Positions 37,427 to 46,700 of a stretch of DNA of 64,000 nt are shown one piece after another. The DNA comes from Hymenobacter jejuensis. GTDB lineage: Bacteria > Bacteroidota > Bacteroidia > Cytophagales > Hymenobacteraceae. The notes beneath the pieces were generated by a model, which ran no database searches, had not been told where the DNA came from, and worked only from the letters and a program-made list of their open reading frames with translations. The stretch covers positions 3,534,001-3,598,000 of the forward strand of contig NZ_CP040896.1 in assembly GCF_006337165.1 (NCBI RefSeq). Reading direction: 5' to 3'. Both the position numbers and the translations under genes were made by a program. Each line of letters starts with the position of its first letter. The first letter of the stretch is position 1.

Positions 37427-38944
37427 TTACTCCGTGGCAACCACTGTGTTTATGCTCAAGACTTCGCTGGTATAATTGCGCATTTCTTCGGTCAGCTCGG
37501 GGTCGTCGGCCAGCGAGTGCCCGTAGGAAGGAATCATCTTCTTGAGCTTGGTCTGCCACGCTTCGGTTTGCAGCCGGTCGTTGAAGCACCGTTTCAGCAA
37601 GTCGAGCATGATAGAAACGGCCGTCGAGGCGCCGGGCGAAGCGCCCAGCAGTGCCGCGATGCTGCCATCGGCCGCACTCACGACTTCGGTGCCGAACTCC
37701 AGCACGCCGCCTTTTTTCGCGTCTTTCTTAATCACCTGCACGCGCTGCCCCGCGATTTCCAGCTCCCAATCCTGCATCTGAGCATTGGGGAAATACTCGC
37801 GGAGTGCGGCCAACCGGTCTTCGGGCGACTGCCGCACTTGGTCGATTAGGTATTTAGTGAGCGAGAGGTTGTGCAGGCCGGCCGAGATCATGGGCCGCAG
37901 GTTGGTCGGCTTGATGGAAGCGGGCAAATCCAGGTACGACCCGTTCTTCAGGAATTTGGTTGAAAAGCCAGCATACGGACCAAACAGCAGCTCGCGCTTG
38001 CCCTCGATCACGCGCGTATCCAGGTGCGGCACCGACATGGGCGGCGCGCCTACCGAGGCTTTGCCGTAGACCTTCGCCTGGTGTTGCTCAATGACTTCGG
38101 GGTTGGTGCATTTCAGCCACTGCCCGCTCACGGGGAAGCCGCCAAAGCCGCGTCCCTCCGGAATGTCGGCCTTTTCGAGCAGCGGCAAGGAGCCACCGCC
38201 CGCGCCGATGAACACGAACTTGGTGCGCACTTTGCGCTTCTGGTCGGTGGTAAGGTCGCGGACGCCTACTACCCAGTTGCCCTCGTCGTCGCGGCGCAGC
38301 TTGCGCACTTCGTGGTGAAAATGCATCTGCACGCCCGGCATCTTTTGCAAGCGCTTAAACATGTTGCGGGTGAGGGTGCCAAAGTTGACGTCGGTGCCCA
38401 AATCCATGCGCGTGGCAGCTACTTTCTGGGCCTTATCGCGGCCTTCCATCACCAGCGGAATCCATTCGCGCAGCAGCTCTGGGTCTTCAGAATACTGCAT
38501 GCCTTTGAACAGGTGGTTTTGAGTGAGCGCTGCGTGGCGCTTCTTCAGGTAGTCCACGTTCTTCTCGCCCCACACAAAACTCATGTGCGGAATGGGCTTG
38601 ATGAAGTTCGGTACCACGGTCATCGACTTATTCAGCATCAGATACGTCCAGAATTGCTTCGAGACCTCAAAGGACTCGGCAATCTTGATGGCTTTTGACG
38701 TTTCGATGGAGCCGTCGGGGAGCTGGGGCGTGTAGTTGAGCTCGCAAAAGGCCGAGTGGCCGGTGCCGGCGTTGTTCCAGGCGTCGGAGCTTTCGGCCGC
38801 TGCATTGTCGAGGCGCTCGAAAATCTCGATGGTTAGGTCTGGCTGGAGTTCTTTCAACAATACTCCAAGGGTGGCACTCATGATGCCAGCCCCGATTAAA
38901 ACGACATCGGGGGCTTGATTAGGCAAATTATCGTTTGTAGACAT
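37427..38944 (-). CDS. mqo: Malate:quinone oxidoreductase
   Basis: Membrane-associated FAD enzyme oxidising malate to oxaloacetate and passing electrons to quinone; replaces or supplements malate dehydrogenase in the TCA cycle. FAD-binding motif PDVVLIGAGIMSATLGVLL at about 12-30. Other Mqo segments are DNAAAESSDAWNNAGTGHSA, FVWGEKNVDYLKKRHAAL, FVFIGAGGGSLPLLEKADIP and LLGASPGASTAVSIMLDLL. Full length, 505 aa. Monocistronic with a hairpin terminator; about 310 bp of upstream sequence precedes it. Confidence 0.97.
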   Translation of the reverse strand: MSTNDNLPNQAPDVVLIGAGIMSATLGVLLKELQPDLTIEIFERLDNAAAESSDAWNNAGTGHSAFCELNYTPQLPDGSIETSKAIKIAESFEVSKQFWTYLMLNKSMTVVPNFIKPIPHMSFVWGEKNVDYLKKRHAALTQNHLFKGMQYSEDPELLREWIPLVMEGRDKAQKVAATRMDLGTDVNFGTLTRNMFKRLQKMPGVQMHFHHEVRKLRRDDEGNWVVGVRDLTTDQKRKVRTKFVFIGAGGGSLPLLEKADIPEGRGFGGFPVSGQWLKCTNPEVIEQHQAKVYGKASVGAPPMSVPHLDTRVIEGKRELLFGPYAGFSTKFLKNGSYLDLPASIKPTNLRPMISAGLHNLSLTKYLIDQVRQSPEDRLAALREYFPNAQMQDWELEIAGQRVQVIKKDAKKGGVLEFGTEVVSAADGSIAALLGASPGASTAVSIMLDLLKRCFNDRLQTEAWQTKLKKMIPSYGHSLADDPELTEEMRNYTSEVLSINTVVATE

Positions 38945-39257
38945 GAGATCGATTGGATCGTTACAAACGGTGTTTACAACCTCCGGTCTTTAGTTGTTCA
39001 AAAAATTTGTTGGTTTCAATATAAATATCTGTAAAACAAATAGTTGTGTTGTAATAAAGTGTAGTTTGTGTCAACCTGAACGGTAGTTTTTGCGGTGTCT
39101 ATCCGCGGTCCAAAAGCTCACTCACATTCCACTGCCCAGGTTCGAGTCCAATAACTAAGTCAACGGTACACCGTACTTGCTCTCAGTTCGTTAGGTAAAC
39201 GGTCTGGCCCGCAAAAGCAGCGCGCAGCACACGTGAGAAAGAGTTAAAGCAGAGGGT
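38945..39257. other. Intergenic region upstream of mqo and EamA gene
   Basis: About 310 bp, AT-rich in 38990-39070. Probably holds the mqo promoter (minus) and the EamA promoter (plus). I see no exact TAnnTTTG match, no hairpin and no small gene. Confidence 0.5.
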
Positions 39258-39689
39258 ATGTGGATTGTATTTTCGTTGTTAGCCGCGCTGACCGCGGCCA
39301 TTGTCGTGACGTTGTCGAAAGCCGGCATCAAAAACATGGATTCTAGTTTGGCCTTTGCCGTGCAGTCCGTTTTGATTCTGATTGTGGCTTGGAGCGTGGT
39401 GATTTGGCAAGGCCGGTTGCCGGAGGTAACGCGCATTGAACCACGTACTTGGCTCTATCTGGTGCTAGCCGGCGTCATTACCTGCGTTTCGTCGCTGCTC
39501 TCGTTTCGGGCGCTGAAACTCGGCGACGCGGCCCGTGCCTCTCCACTCGACAAGATCTCCCTAATTTTCTCGATTGCGCTGGCCGTGATCTTCCTGAAAG
39601 AAAAAATCAACTGGCAGGTAATTGTCGGGGCGTTGCTGATGGCTGCCGGAGCCGTGTTTATCGCCACTTCCAAGCAATCGGCCGGTTAA
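39258..39689 (+). CDS. EamA-family (drug/metabolite) transporter, single-domain
   Basis: 143 aa with four or five helices: one EamA unit instead of the usual two. MWIVFSLLAALTAAIVVTLSKAGI, LILIVAWSVVIWQG, LYLVLAGVITCVSSLLSFRAL, IFSIALAVIFLKEKINWQ and GALLMAAGAVFIATS follow the single-unit pattern of the small YdcZ/YP-type EamA group. The functional protein is probably a dimer. Substrate unknown. The stop is followed by an AT-rich palindrome. Confidence 0.88.
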   Translation: MWIVFSLLAALTAAIVVTLSKAGIKNMDSSLAFAVQSVLILIVAWSVVIWQGRLPEVTRIEPRTWLYLVLAGVITCVSSLLSFRALKLGDAARASPLDKISLIFSIALAVIFLKEKINWQVIVGALLMAAGAVFIATSKQSAG

Positions 39690-39698
39690 AATATGCAA

Positions 39699-39733
39699 TT
39701 ACATAAGTATTTGACTATCAAATACTTATGTAA
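39699..39733. repeat. AT-rich palindromic element between convergent genes
   Basis: Center TTTGACTATCAAA with arms extending to 19 bp of perfect inverted repeat (39696-39714 and 39718-39736), 9 bp after the EamA stop. The best-paired member of the family. Confidence 0.65.
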
Positions 39734-39749
39734 TTGTCAAAACCGAAGG

Positions 39750-40199
39750 TTAAGCCCGTAGCATATAAATGTGCTCGATGTCATCTTCGAGATAAATGTC
39801 GCCCTGCTGCACGAACCCCAGGCTTTGATAGAACGCGCGCAGGTAATACTGGGCTCCGATTTTGATGGGTTGCGGGCCAAAGAGCGCTTCACATTCCGCA
39901 ATGGCCTGATTCATAAGCTGTCGGCCGAAGCTGAAACGGCGAAATGCCGGGCTCACGACCACTCTGCCGATGCTCACTTGTTCGTAGCATTTGCCGGCGT
40001 CGAAGAGACGGGCGTAGGCTGCCAATTGCCCGTCGTCGGTGCGGCCCAGCAAATGATACGCTGCTTCGTCCTGCCCATCAATGTCCTGAAAGGCGCAGTT
40101 CTGCTCGACTACAAACACCTCGCTCCGGAGCTGCAAAAGGCTGTAGAGTTCGTTAAGCGCCAGTGCGTTATAAGATTTGGAAGTCCAGTTGAGGGTCAT
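39750..40199 (-). CDS. GNAT-family N-acetyltransferase, ElaA-like
   Basis: 149 aa. The N-terminal LQLRSEVFVVEQNCAFQDIDGQD is the ElaA signature, followed by YHLLGRTDDGQLAAYARLFD and the acetyl-CoA site VSIGRVVVSPAFRRFSFGRQLMNQ. The C-terminal IGAQYYLRAFYQSLGFVQQGDIYLEDDIEHI fits the same family. Acetyl acceptor unknown. Convergent with the EamA gene, with the AT-rich palindrome between them. Confidence 0.93.
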   Translation of the reverse strand: MTLNWTSKSYNALALNELYSLLQLRSEVFVVEQNCAFQDIDGQDEAAYHLLGRTDDGQLAAYARLFDAGKCYEQVSIGRVVVSPAFRRFSFGRQLMNQAIAECEALFGPQPIKIGAQYYLRAFYQSLGFVQQGDIYLEDDIEHIYMLRA

Positions 40200-40265
40200 G
40201 GCAGCATCAGGAATATGTCGCGCAAAGATGGGTAGTTGGAGGCGAAACTGAGTCCTCTTTCAACC

Positions 40266-40301
40266 GAAAAGCAGCGGCCGAGATACCAGCCGCTGCTTTT
40301 C
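40266..40301. terminator. Hairpin terminator
   Basis: 13-bp perfect arms (40266-40278, 40289-40301), loop 10 nt, with A and T tracts; follows the pirin gene on the minus strand. Confidence 0.88.
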
Positions 40302-40331
40302 AGGTTCAGCTCAAAAACGGGACGTGGCCGG

Positions 40332-41210
40332 CTATTCGTCCTCCGGAAACGTGCCCATGCCGCCGCTTTCAAAATCAGCAATGGCTTGGACCAGCTCGCG
40401 GTTGGTGTTCATCACAAACGGCCCGTACGTCGCCAGCGGCTCCTCAATGGGCTCGCCTGCCAGCACGAGCAAAATGCTGTCTTCGACGAAGGTGATCTGC
40501 ACGTCCGGCGCATCCCAGCCAAATACCACCAGCTGTTTGGTAGCGGCGGCCCGATCGCCGTTGAGCAAGATTTGGCCCGAAGCTACGTAAATGCCTACGT
40601 TGTAATCGGCAGGTAATGAAAGAGTTATGGTGCTGCCTTTGGGCTGGTGCACGTCCAGCATAATCATGGGCGAGAAGGTTTCGGCAGGCCCGGTTACGCC
40701 GTTGTACGTGCCGGCAATAACCCGAATCGCGCCCTGGCCACCCGGTGCGGATGCCGACGGAATGGCCGCGGCCCGGATGTTCTGATAACGCGGCGGGGCC
40801 ATTTTGTCCTTCTTGGGCACGTTCACCCACAGCTGCAATAGCTCCAGCGTGCCGCCTTGTTTGGCAAACTCCTTTTCGTGGCGTTCCTCGTGGAGCAAGC
40901 CTGCTCCGGCGGTCATCCATTGCACATCGCCGGGACCGAGCTTGCCGTTGTGGCCCGCCGTGTCGCGGTGCGATAAGTAGCCTTGGTACACAACCGTTAC
41001 CGTTTCAAAGCCACGATGCGGGTGCGGCGGCGTGCCCAAAGGGCTGTCGGTGGGGGCTACCGGCATCGGGCCGGTGTGGTCGATGAGCAGAAACGGGCTC
41101 AGTTGCCGGATGCGCGGCCCCGGCATGGGGCTAGTCACGTCGAAACCGTCGCCGACGAGCTTCTTGTTGCCGTCGATTACCTGAAATATTCTGCGGAAAG
41201 GGCTAGCCAT
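40332..41210 (-). CDS. Pirin-family protein
   Basis: 292 aa with two cupin domains. The N-terminal cupin has LTSPMPGPRIRQLSPFLLIDH-type sequence and the metal-binding cluster PPHPHRGFETVTVVYQG; LHEERHEKEF is a second His/Glu group, and DVQWMTAGAGLLHEE is diagnostic. Homologues are iron-binding; some have quercetinase activity and others bind transcription factors. The start MASPFRRIFQV (41210) is chosen, as the frame upstream is not pirin-like. Monocistronic. Confidence 0.94.
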   Translation of the reverse strand: MASPFRRIFQVIDGNKKLVGDGFDVTSPMPGPRIRQLSPFLLIDHTGPMPVAPTDSPLGTPPHPHRGFETVTVVYQGYLSHRDTAGHNGKLGPGDVQWMTAGAGLLHEERHEKEFAKQGGTLELLQLWVNVPKKDKMAPPRYQNIRAAAIPSASAPGGQGAIRVIAGTYNGVTGPAETFSPMIMLDVHQPKGSTITLSLPADYNVGIYVASGQILLNGDRAAATKQLVVFGWDAPDVQITFVEDSILLVLAGEPIEEPLATYGPFVMNTNRELVQAIADFESGGMGTFPEDE

Positions 41211-41358
41211 GTAATAAGCACGAATAAGAGAAATGAAGAAATCGAACCGATATCGAACAGGAATAAACGGCGAACAGCAGCGCCCGAACCCTGTGAATGC
41301 TAACCGGATTTCCGCTTCAGGGTTTCGCTGGGAAGCTATTTGTCGTCTCATCCCGCCA

Positions 41359-41422
41359 ATCCGACGCTTCGGTAACATAAAATTTCATCCGCCTCGGCAG
41401 CCGGCCACCTTTGAGCCATCAC
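41359..41422 (+). promoter_or_regulatory. 64-bp upstream module shared with the TPR gene at 57030
   Basis: Ungapped alignment with 56928-56991, about 45 of 64 bases identical, including 17 in a row (ATCCGACGCTTCGGTAA) and GCCACnTTTG. The first 17 bp contain a CCGA-N4-TCGG dyad, and CACCTTTG (41406-41413) resembles a -7 TAnnTTTG box. Located 16-79 bp upstream of the receptor's ATG. Confidence 0.55.
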
Positions 41423-41437
41423 TTCGCTGCTACCCCG

Positions 41438-43648
41438 ATGAAACGTCTTCTACTCCCGCTGCTGCTCCTGTTGCTTACTGCGCTTCCGCTGTTAGCCCAA
41501 ACGCCTGCTACCACGCTTTCCGGCACCGTACGCGATGCGGCCGGTCAGCCGCTGCCGGGAGCCAATGTGTTTCTCAAATCAACCTTCGACGGCGCCAGCA
41601 CCGATTCGGTGGGCCGCTTTCGCTTCACCACGCGCCAAACGGGGACGTTGTCGCTGGTCGTGACGCTGCTGAGCTACCAGCTTCAAGAGCAACCTGTTGT
41701 GCTCGACGGTACTGTTAAACACTTCGCCATCACCCTGAAAGCGGCGCGCAATGAGCTGGGCTCAGTCGTGATTACGGCCGGTGCCTTCGAAGCCAGCGAC
41801 GAAAAGCGGGCCACCGTGCTTACCTCCCGCGATGTGGTAACCACGGCCGGCGCGCTCGCCGATGTCGCGGGCGCTCTGAACACCTTGCCGGGCATCACGC
41901 GCAACGGCGAAGAAGGCAAACTATTTGTGCGGGGCGGCGCGGCTGGCGAAACCAAGCAATACCTAGATGGGCTGCCTTTGCAAAGCCCTTACAACGCCAG
42001 CGTGTCGGGCGTACCGGCCCGCGGGCGCTTTACGCCGGATCTGTTCAAAGGCACGGTGTTCAGCACCGGCGGCTACTCGGCCGAGTATGGGCAGGCCCTG
42101 TCGGCGGCCGTGATTCTGAATTCTGTCGACCTGGAACCGGAAACCCAGACGGGCATTTCGCTGCTCTCGTTGGGGCAGGTAAGCTTGTCGCAGCGGCAAC
42201 GTTGGGAACGTTCGTCAGTGGCCGTGACCGGTAACTACATGAACATGAAACCCTATTTCGGGCTGGTGCCCCAGCGCCTGCTTACGGCTTACGAATCGGG
42301 CGGCGGCTCCGTCGCGTTTCGGCAGCGCACCGGCGACGTAGGCATGTTGAAAGTGTACGGCGCTTTCACCGGGCAACATTCGGGCGTGCGCACCCCCGAC
42401 GTTGAGTGGCAAAACGGCCGGCCCGTAGATTTGCGCAACACCAATGGCTATCTGAATGCGTCGTTTCGCAGTACGCTCCGGCGCGGCTGGTCGGTGCAAA
42501 CCGGCGTTGCCGCCACCCGCGACGAGCAAAAGCTGCATCTCGGCGTCCGGACTGCGGAGCCCGACGTGGCACAGGTGCACGAACTGGAACAATCGGTGGC
42601 AGGGCGCGTGGTGCTCACCAACGACTCGGTGAGCGCTTATTGGAACCTGAAAGTAGGCGCCGAAGGCTTGCAGCAGCGTTTTTTGCAAGATGCTTATTAT
42701 CAAGATGATACCAAATTGCCAACTCGGGCTTTCGACGAGCAACGGGCCGCAGGATTTGCCGAGGCCAATATTTCCTTCACCAACCAATTGGTAGCCCGCG
42801 TGGGCGGCCGCACCGAATATTCGCGCGTGCTGGGCCGCTGGAATGCCGCGCCGCGGGTAGCGCTGGCCTACCAAACCGACGAATACAGCCAATTATCTGC
42901 CGCTTGGGGCGACTTCTACCAAACGCCGGCCAACGACCTGCTGCTCAGCGCCCACCGCAACCCCGATCTGCGTTTTGAGCGCGCCACTCACTATCTGCTT
43001 ACCTATCAGCGCATTCACGACGACCGTACGCTGCGGGCCGAAGCTTACTACAAAAACTACGCACACCTGCTGCACTACGATGCCGCGCGACTCTACCAAC
43101 CGACCGCTTATCAAAGCACCGGCACGGGCTACGCCCGCGGGCTAGACCTGTTTTGGCGCGACCGCAAAACCGTCAAAAACCTTGACTACTGGGTGAGCTA
43201 CGGCCTGCTCGACACACGCCGCCAGCAGCGCGCCGACGCCAGCGTGGCCATGCCCACTTTTGCCTCGCGCCACAACCTGTCGGTGGTGAGCAAATACTGG
43301 GTGCAAAAGATGCACACGCTGTTTGGGGCGACTTACAGCTACGGCAGCCCACGCGCATCGTATGACCCTAGCTTTCAGCAGTTTCATACGCCTAGCTACC
43401 ACGATCTTAGCGTCAACTTGAGCTACGTGACCACGCTGTGGAACAACCTGACCATCGTGCACGTGTCGTGCTCCAACGTGCTGGGCCGCCAGAACGTGTT
43501 TGGCTACCGGTACGGCGCCACGCCCACTGCCGACCTGAATTACGCCCGCGTGGCCATCACGCCTTCGGCTCCGCGCATGGTGTTTGTGGTGCTCATGATC
43601 TCGATCAACAAAAAACGCCCCGCCGACACGAACACCGCTCCGGAGTAA
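41438..43648 (+). CDS. TonB-dependent receptor with carboxypeptidase-like domain
   Basis: 736 aa. Signal peptide 1-21 (LLLLLLTALPLLAQ), carboxypeptidase-regulatory-like domain (SGTVRDAAGQPLPGANVFLKS) at about 25-105, plug domain (NTLPGITRNGEEGKLFVRGG, YSAEYGQALSAAVIL) and a C-terminal beta-barrel ending RMVFVVLMISINKK. Unlike the 5' SusC it has no SusD partner, so it is probably for a siderophore, metal complex or other small ligand. The signal peptide starts at the ATG 41438. Alone in its transcript; its upstream module is shared with a TPR gene 15 kb away. Confidence 0.93.
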   Translation: MKRLLLPLLLLLLTALPLLAQTPATTLSGTVRDAAGQPLPGANVFLKSTFDGASTDSVGRFRFTTRQTGTLSLVVTLLSYQLQEQPVVLDGTVKHFAITLKAARNELGSVVITAGAFEASDEKRATVLTSRDVVTTAGALADVAGALNTLPGITRNGEEGKLFVRGGAAGETKQYLDGLPLQSPYNASVSGVPARGRFTPDLFKGTVFSTGGYSAEYGQALSAAVILNSVDLEPETQTGISLLSLGQVSLSQRQRWERSSVAVTGNYMNMKPYFGLVPQRLLTAYESGGGSVAFRQRTGDVGMLKVYGAFTGQHSGVRTPDVEWQNGRPVDLRNTNGYLNASFRSTLRRGWSVQTGVAATRDEQKLHLGVRTAEPDVAQVHELEQSVAGRVVLTNDSVSAYWNLKVGAEGLQQRFLQDAYYQDDTKLPTRAFDEQRAAGFAEANISFTNQLVARVGGRTEYSRVLGRWNAAPRVALAYQTDEYSQLSAAWGDFYQTPANDLLLSAHRNPDLRFERATHYLLTYQRIHDDRTLRAEAYYKNYAHLLHYDAARLYQPTAYQSTGTGYARGLDLFWRDRKTVKNLDYWVSYGLLDTRRQQRADASVAMPTFASRHNLSVVSKYWVQKMHTLFGATYSYGSPRASYDPSFQQFHTPSYHDLSVNLSYVTTLWNNLTIVHVSCSNVLGRQNVFGYRYGATPTADLNYARVAITPSAPRMVFVVLMISINKKRPADTNTAPE

Positions 43649-43669
43649 TGAATTAGTAGGACAAAAAAG

Positions 43670-43723
43670 AATACCGCAGAACCCATCCGCGCTTAAAGCG
43701 ATTGAGATGGGTTCTGCGGTATT
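43670..43723. terminator. Long-armed hairpin terminator between convergent genes
   Basis: 18-bp perfect arms (43670-43687, 43706-43723), 18-nt loop; separates the TonB receptor and the first giant T9SS gene. Confidence 0.8.
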
Positions 43724-43725
43724 AT

Positions 43726-43760
43726 GTTTATAAAAACTTGATAATCAATATTTTACCTAC
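43726..43760. repeat. AT-rich palindromic element, copy overlapping the stop of the first giant gene
   Basis: 35 bp, core TTGATAATCAA at 43738-43748. Its TTTTAC part supplies the TAA stop (43753-43755) of the minus-strand gene. Confidence 0.6.
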
Positions 43761-46700
43761 GTATTAATTTGAGATGTGCTTGCGCTTTCTGACCATTTAT
43801 GTGTAGGTAGTAGATTCCGTTGGCTGGCATCTGCTGCGAGAAATCAAGCTCTAGTAGCGAGCCGGCTGCGGCGGGGGTGAGTTTGCCAGTACCCAAAGTT
43901 GCGCCCACCGCGGAAACCAGCGTATAAGAAACCTCTCCTTGGAAAGCTTCTGGTAAGCTGAGGCGGAAGCGCCCGTTGTCGGAAGGGTTCGGATAGACAG
44001 CGGCTACCGAAGAAAAGCCCGAAGTCTTGTCGCCTTTAAGCGCCGCCGACAAGCCTGAGGCGGTGAGGGCGGCTTGGTTGGTTACCGTAAAGTTGACGGT
44101 GAGAGCCGTGCCAGCGGTTCCGTTGCCGCCACTGCTCGTGTAAGGCGTGGCTTTGAGAGTATAAGACCCTACTGGTGCCGGCCAAGCCGCGTAGTCAGGG
44201 CCGGAGTTGCCGAATAAGGCATAGGGGGCGCTGGTTTCGACTTGGGTGCGGTTTACGGTGCCGCTGAGCACCAGCACTACGCTGCCCACCGGATACGGGC
44301 TGGTGTTGGCCCGCACGTTCAGGTTTTGGGTCGGCAAGGTGGCCAGGTTGAGCACGTCGTTGGCCACCAAATCCCGGATCGGCTGGTCGGTGTCAGCATT
44401 CATCAAGGTCAAACTCGTGACTTGCTGTGGACTGCTCGGAACCGGATTGACGGTGATCTGGACTTGGTCGGCGGCGCTGGGGGCGTCGAGGTTGTCGGTG
44501 ACCACCAAGCTGAAGACGTAAGTGCCGGCCTGGCTCAGGCCGCTGACGGTGGGGTTTTGCGCGGTTTTGCCGGGGCTGAAGGTGGCCGTCGTAGGTCCGC
44601 CGGCCTGGCTCCAGGTGTAGGTCTTGATCGAGCCGTCGTCGGTGCCCGCCCCGGCCAGCGTGACACTGCTGGTGGGCAGCGTGATCGTCTGGTCGGGCCC
44701 CGCATTGGCCACCGGTGCCGGGTTGCTGCCTGAAGCTGTACTCAGTACTTCGATGGCCGAGATCTTAGCGTTGTCTTTGCCGCCGGTATTGAGGGAGGTA
44801 AAGTTGAGGTTGAGCGTGCCGTCGCTGACCGTGACGGGGAATGACTCGACGGTGGCCACATTTGTCCCCACCTTTTTGAAAATATCGTAGGCCGATAGCA
44901 CCTTATTACCTTCCAAGCTCACGTCGAACACACGCTGGCCCACGGCCGTCCAATAAATTTCGGCGAAGTGCAGCTTCACAGTGTACGTACCGTTGGCGAT
45001 GGGCAGGGCGTAGCTGAAATTGGTGCCAAAGCGCTCGGTTTGGTACAAGGCATCGTCGGTGGTGCCAGCGATGGCAGAGCCCGTTGAATACGTGCTGCCG
45101 GGGTTCGGTGAAAAGTACTGATCCGTTGTAAAGGCCCCAATCGACGTAGTGAGCGCCCCGCCGCCACTATTGAGACGGTACACGGCCGTAGGCTGACCAG
45201 TCGGAACCGGATTGACGGTAATCTGGACTTGGTCGGCGGCGCTGGGGGCGTCGAGGTTGTCGGTGACCACCAAGCTGAAGACGTAGGTGCCGGCCTGGCT
45301 CAGGCCGCTGACGCTGGGGTTCTGCGCGGTTTTGCCGGGGCTGAAGGTGGCCGTCAGGGGGCCGCTGGCCTGGCTCCAGGTGTAGGTCTTGACCGAGCCG
45401 TCGTCGGTGCCCGCCCCGGCCAGCGTAACGCTGCTGGTGGGCAGGGTAATGGTCTGGTCGGGGCCCGCATTGGCCACCGGCGCCGGGTTGCCACCCGACG
45501 TAGCATTGAAGATTTCGATGGCCGAAATTTTGGGGCGGTCCACACCGCCGTCGGCGGCCAGCGCGCTAAAATAGATGTTGAGCGTGCCGTCGGAGACGGT
45601 GGTAGTAAAGGTTTCGGTGGTAGCCGTAAAGGCACCTACCTTGCGGATGATATCATAATTGTCGAGCACCTTAGCGCCTTCGATAGATACGTCAAAGATG
45701 CGCTGCCCCACGCTGGACCAATAGATATCGGCGAAGTGCAGCGTCACAGTATACGTGCCGTTGGCCACCGGAAAATCGTAGCTATAAGCCCCTTTATCGG
45801 TGGACGAGCTACGCTCGGTTTGGTAGAGGGCATCGTCGTTGGTACCCGCAATGGCGTTGCCGGTCGAGTAAGTATACGCCGAGCCCGAATAATACTGATC
45901 GGGGGCGAAGGTACCCAGCGAAGTGGTTAAAGTGCCACCCCCCGCGTTGATGCGGTACACGGCTGGGCCGCCCGCGGTGGCTGGGTTTACATAAATCGTA
46001 ACCTGATCGGCGATGCTGGTCAGGGTTTTGTTGTCCGTGACGACGAGCGAAAATGTGTAGCTCCCGGCCTGGGTCAGGCCGCTGACGGTGGGGTTGGCCA
46101 CCGAGGTGCTCGAGAAGCTTGCCGTGGCCGGGCCGCCGGCTTGGCTCCAAGTATAGCCCGTGATGGTGCTGCCGCTGGCCGGCGTACCCGACCCAGCCAA
46201 GATTACCGAGCTAGTGGGTAGATTGATCGTTTGGTCGGGCCCCGCGTTGGCGAGCGGAGGCGTACCCGACGGGGCGGAGTCGTCGGCGCCCGCTACCCAT
46301 TGGATCAGGCGTTGGGCAAATGCCTTGTTCTGAACGCGGCTCAAATACGTGCCATCACCGGCGTTCCAAAAGCAGTTGCGATCGAAAAAGCCTGCGGCCC
46401 GACCCTGTCCGATTTTGGCTACCGACAGGGCCGCATCATTGGCCTGCAGCGGGCCGTCTAGGCTGTTGAGGTGCGCGGCAATCGGCGGTAGGTTCGCAAT
46501 AATAGTTGCCGGGGTAGTCGTCCGGATGGGGCTTACGCCTTCGGCCTCGATAGTAAGCCCGGCGTTTTTGTTGAAGTTGTTAATGTAGTGATTTACAGCC
46601 CATTGATCCATTGTGAAGGCGCCCTGGGTGTTGTCGTGCAGAAACTGCATCCCGAACTGGAGCATGATGTCGTTGTCGCTCAACATTCCTTCGGAGCTAT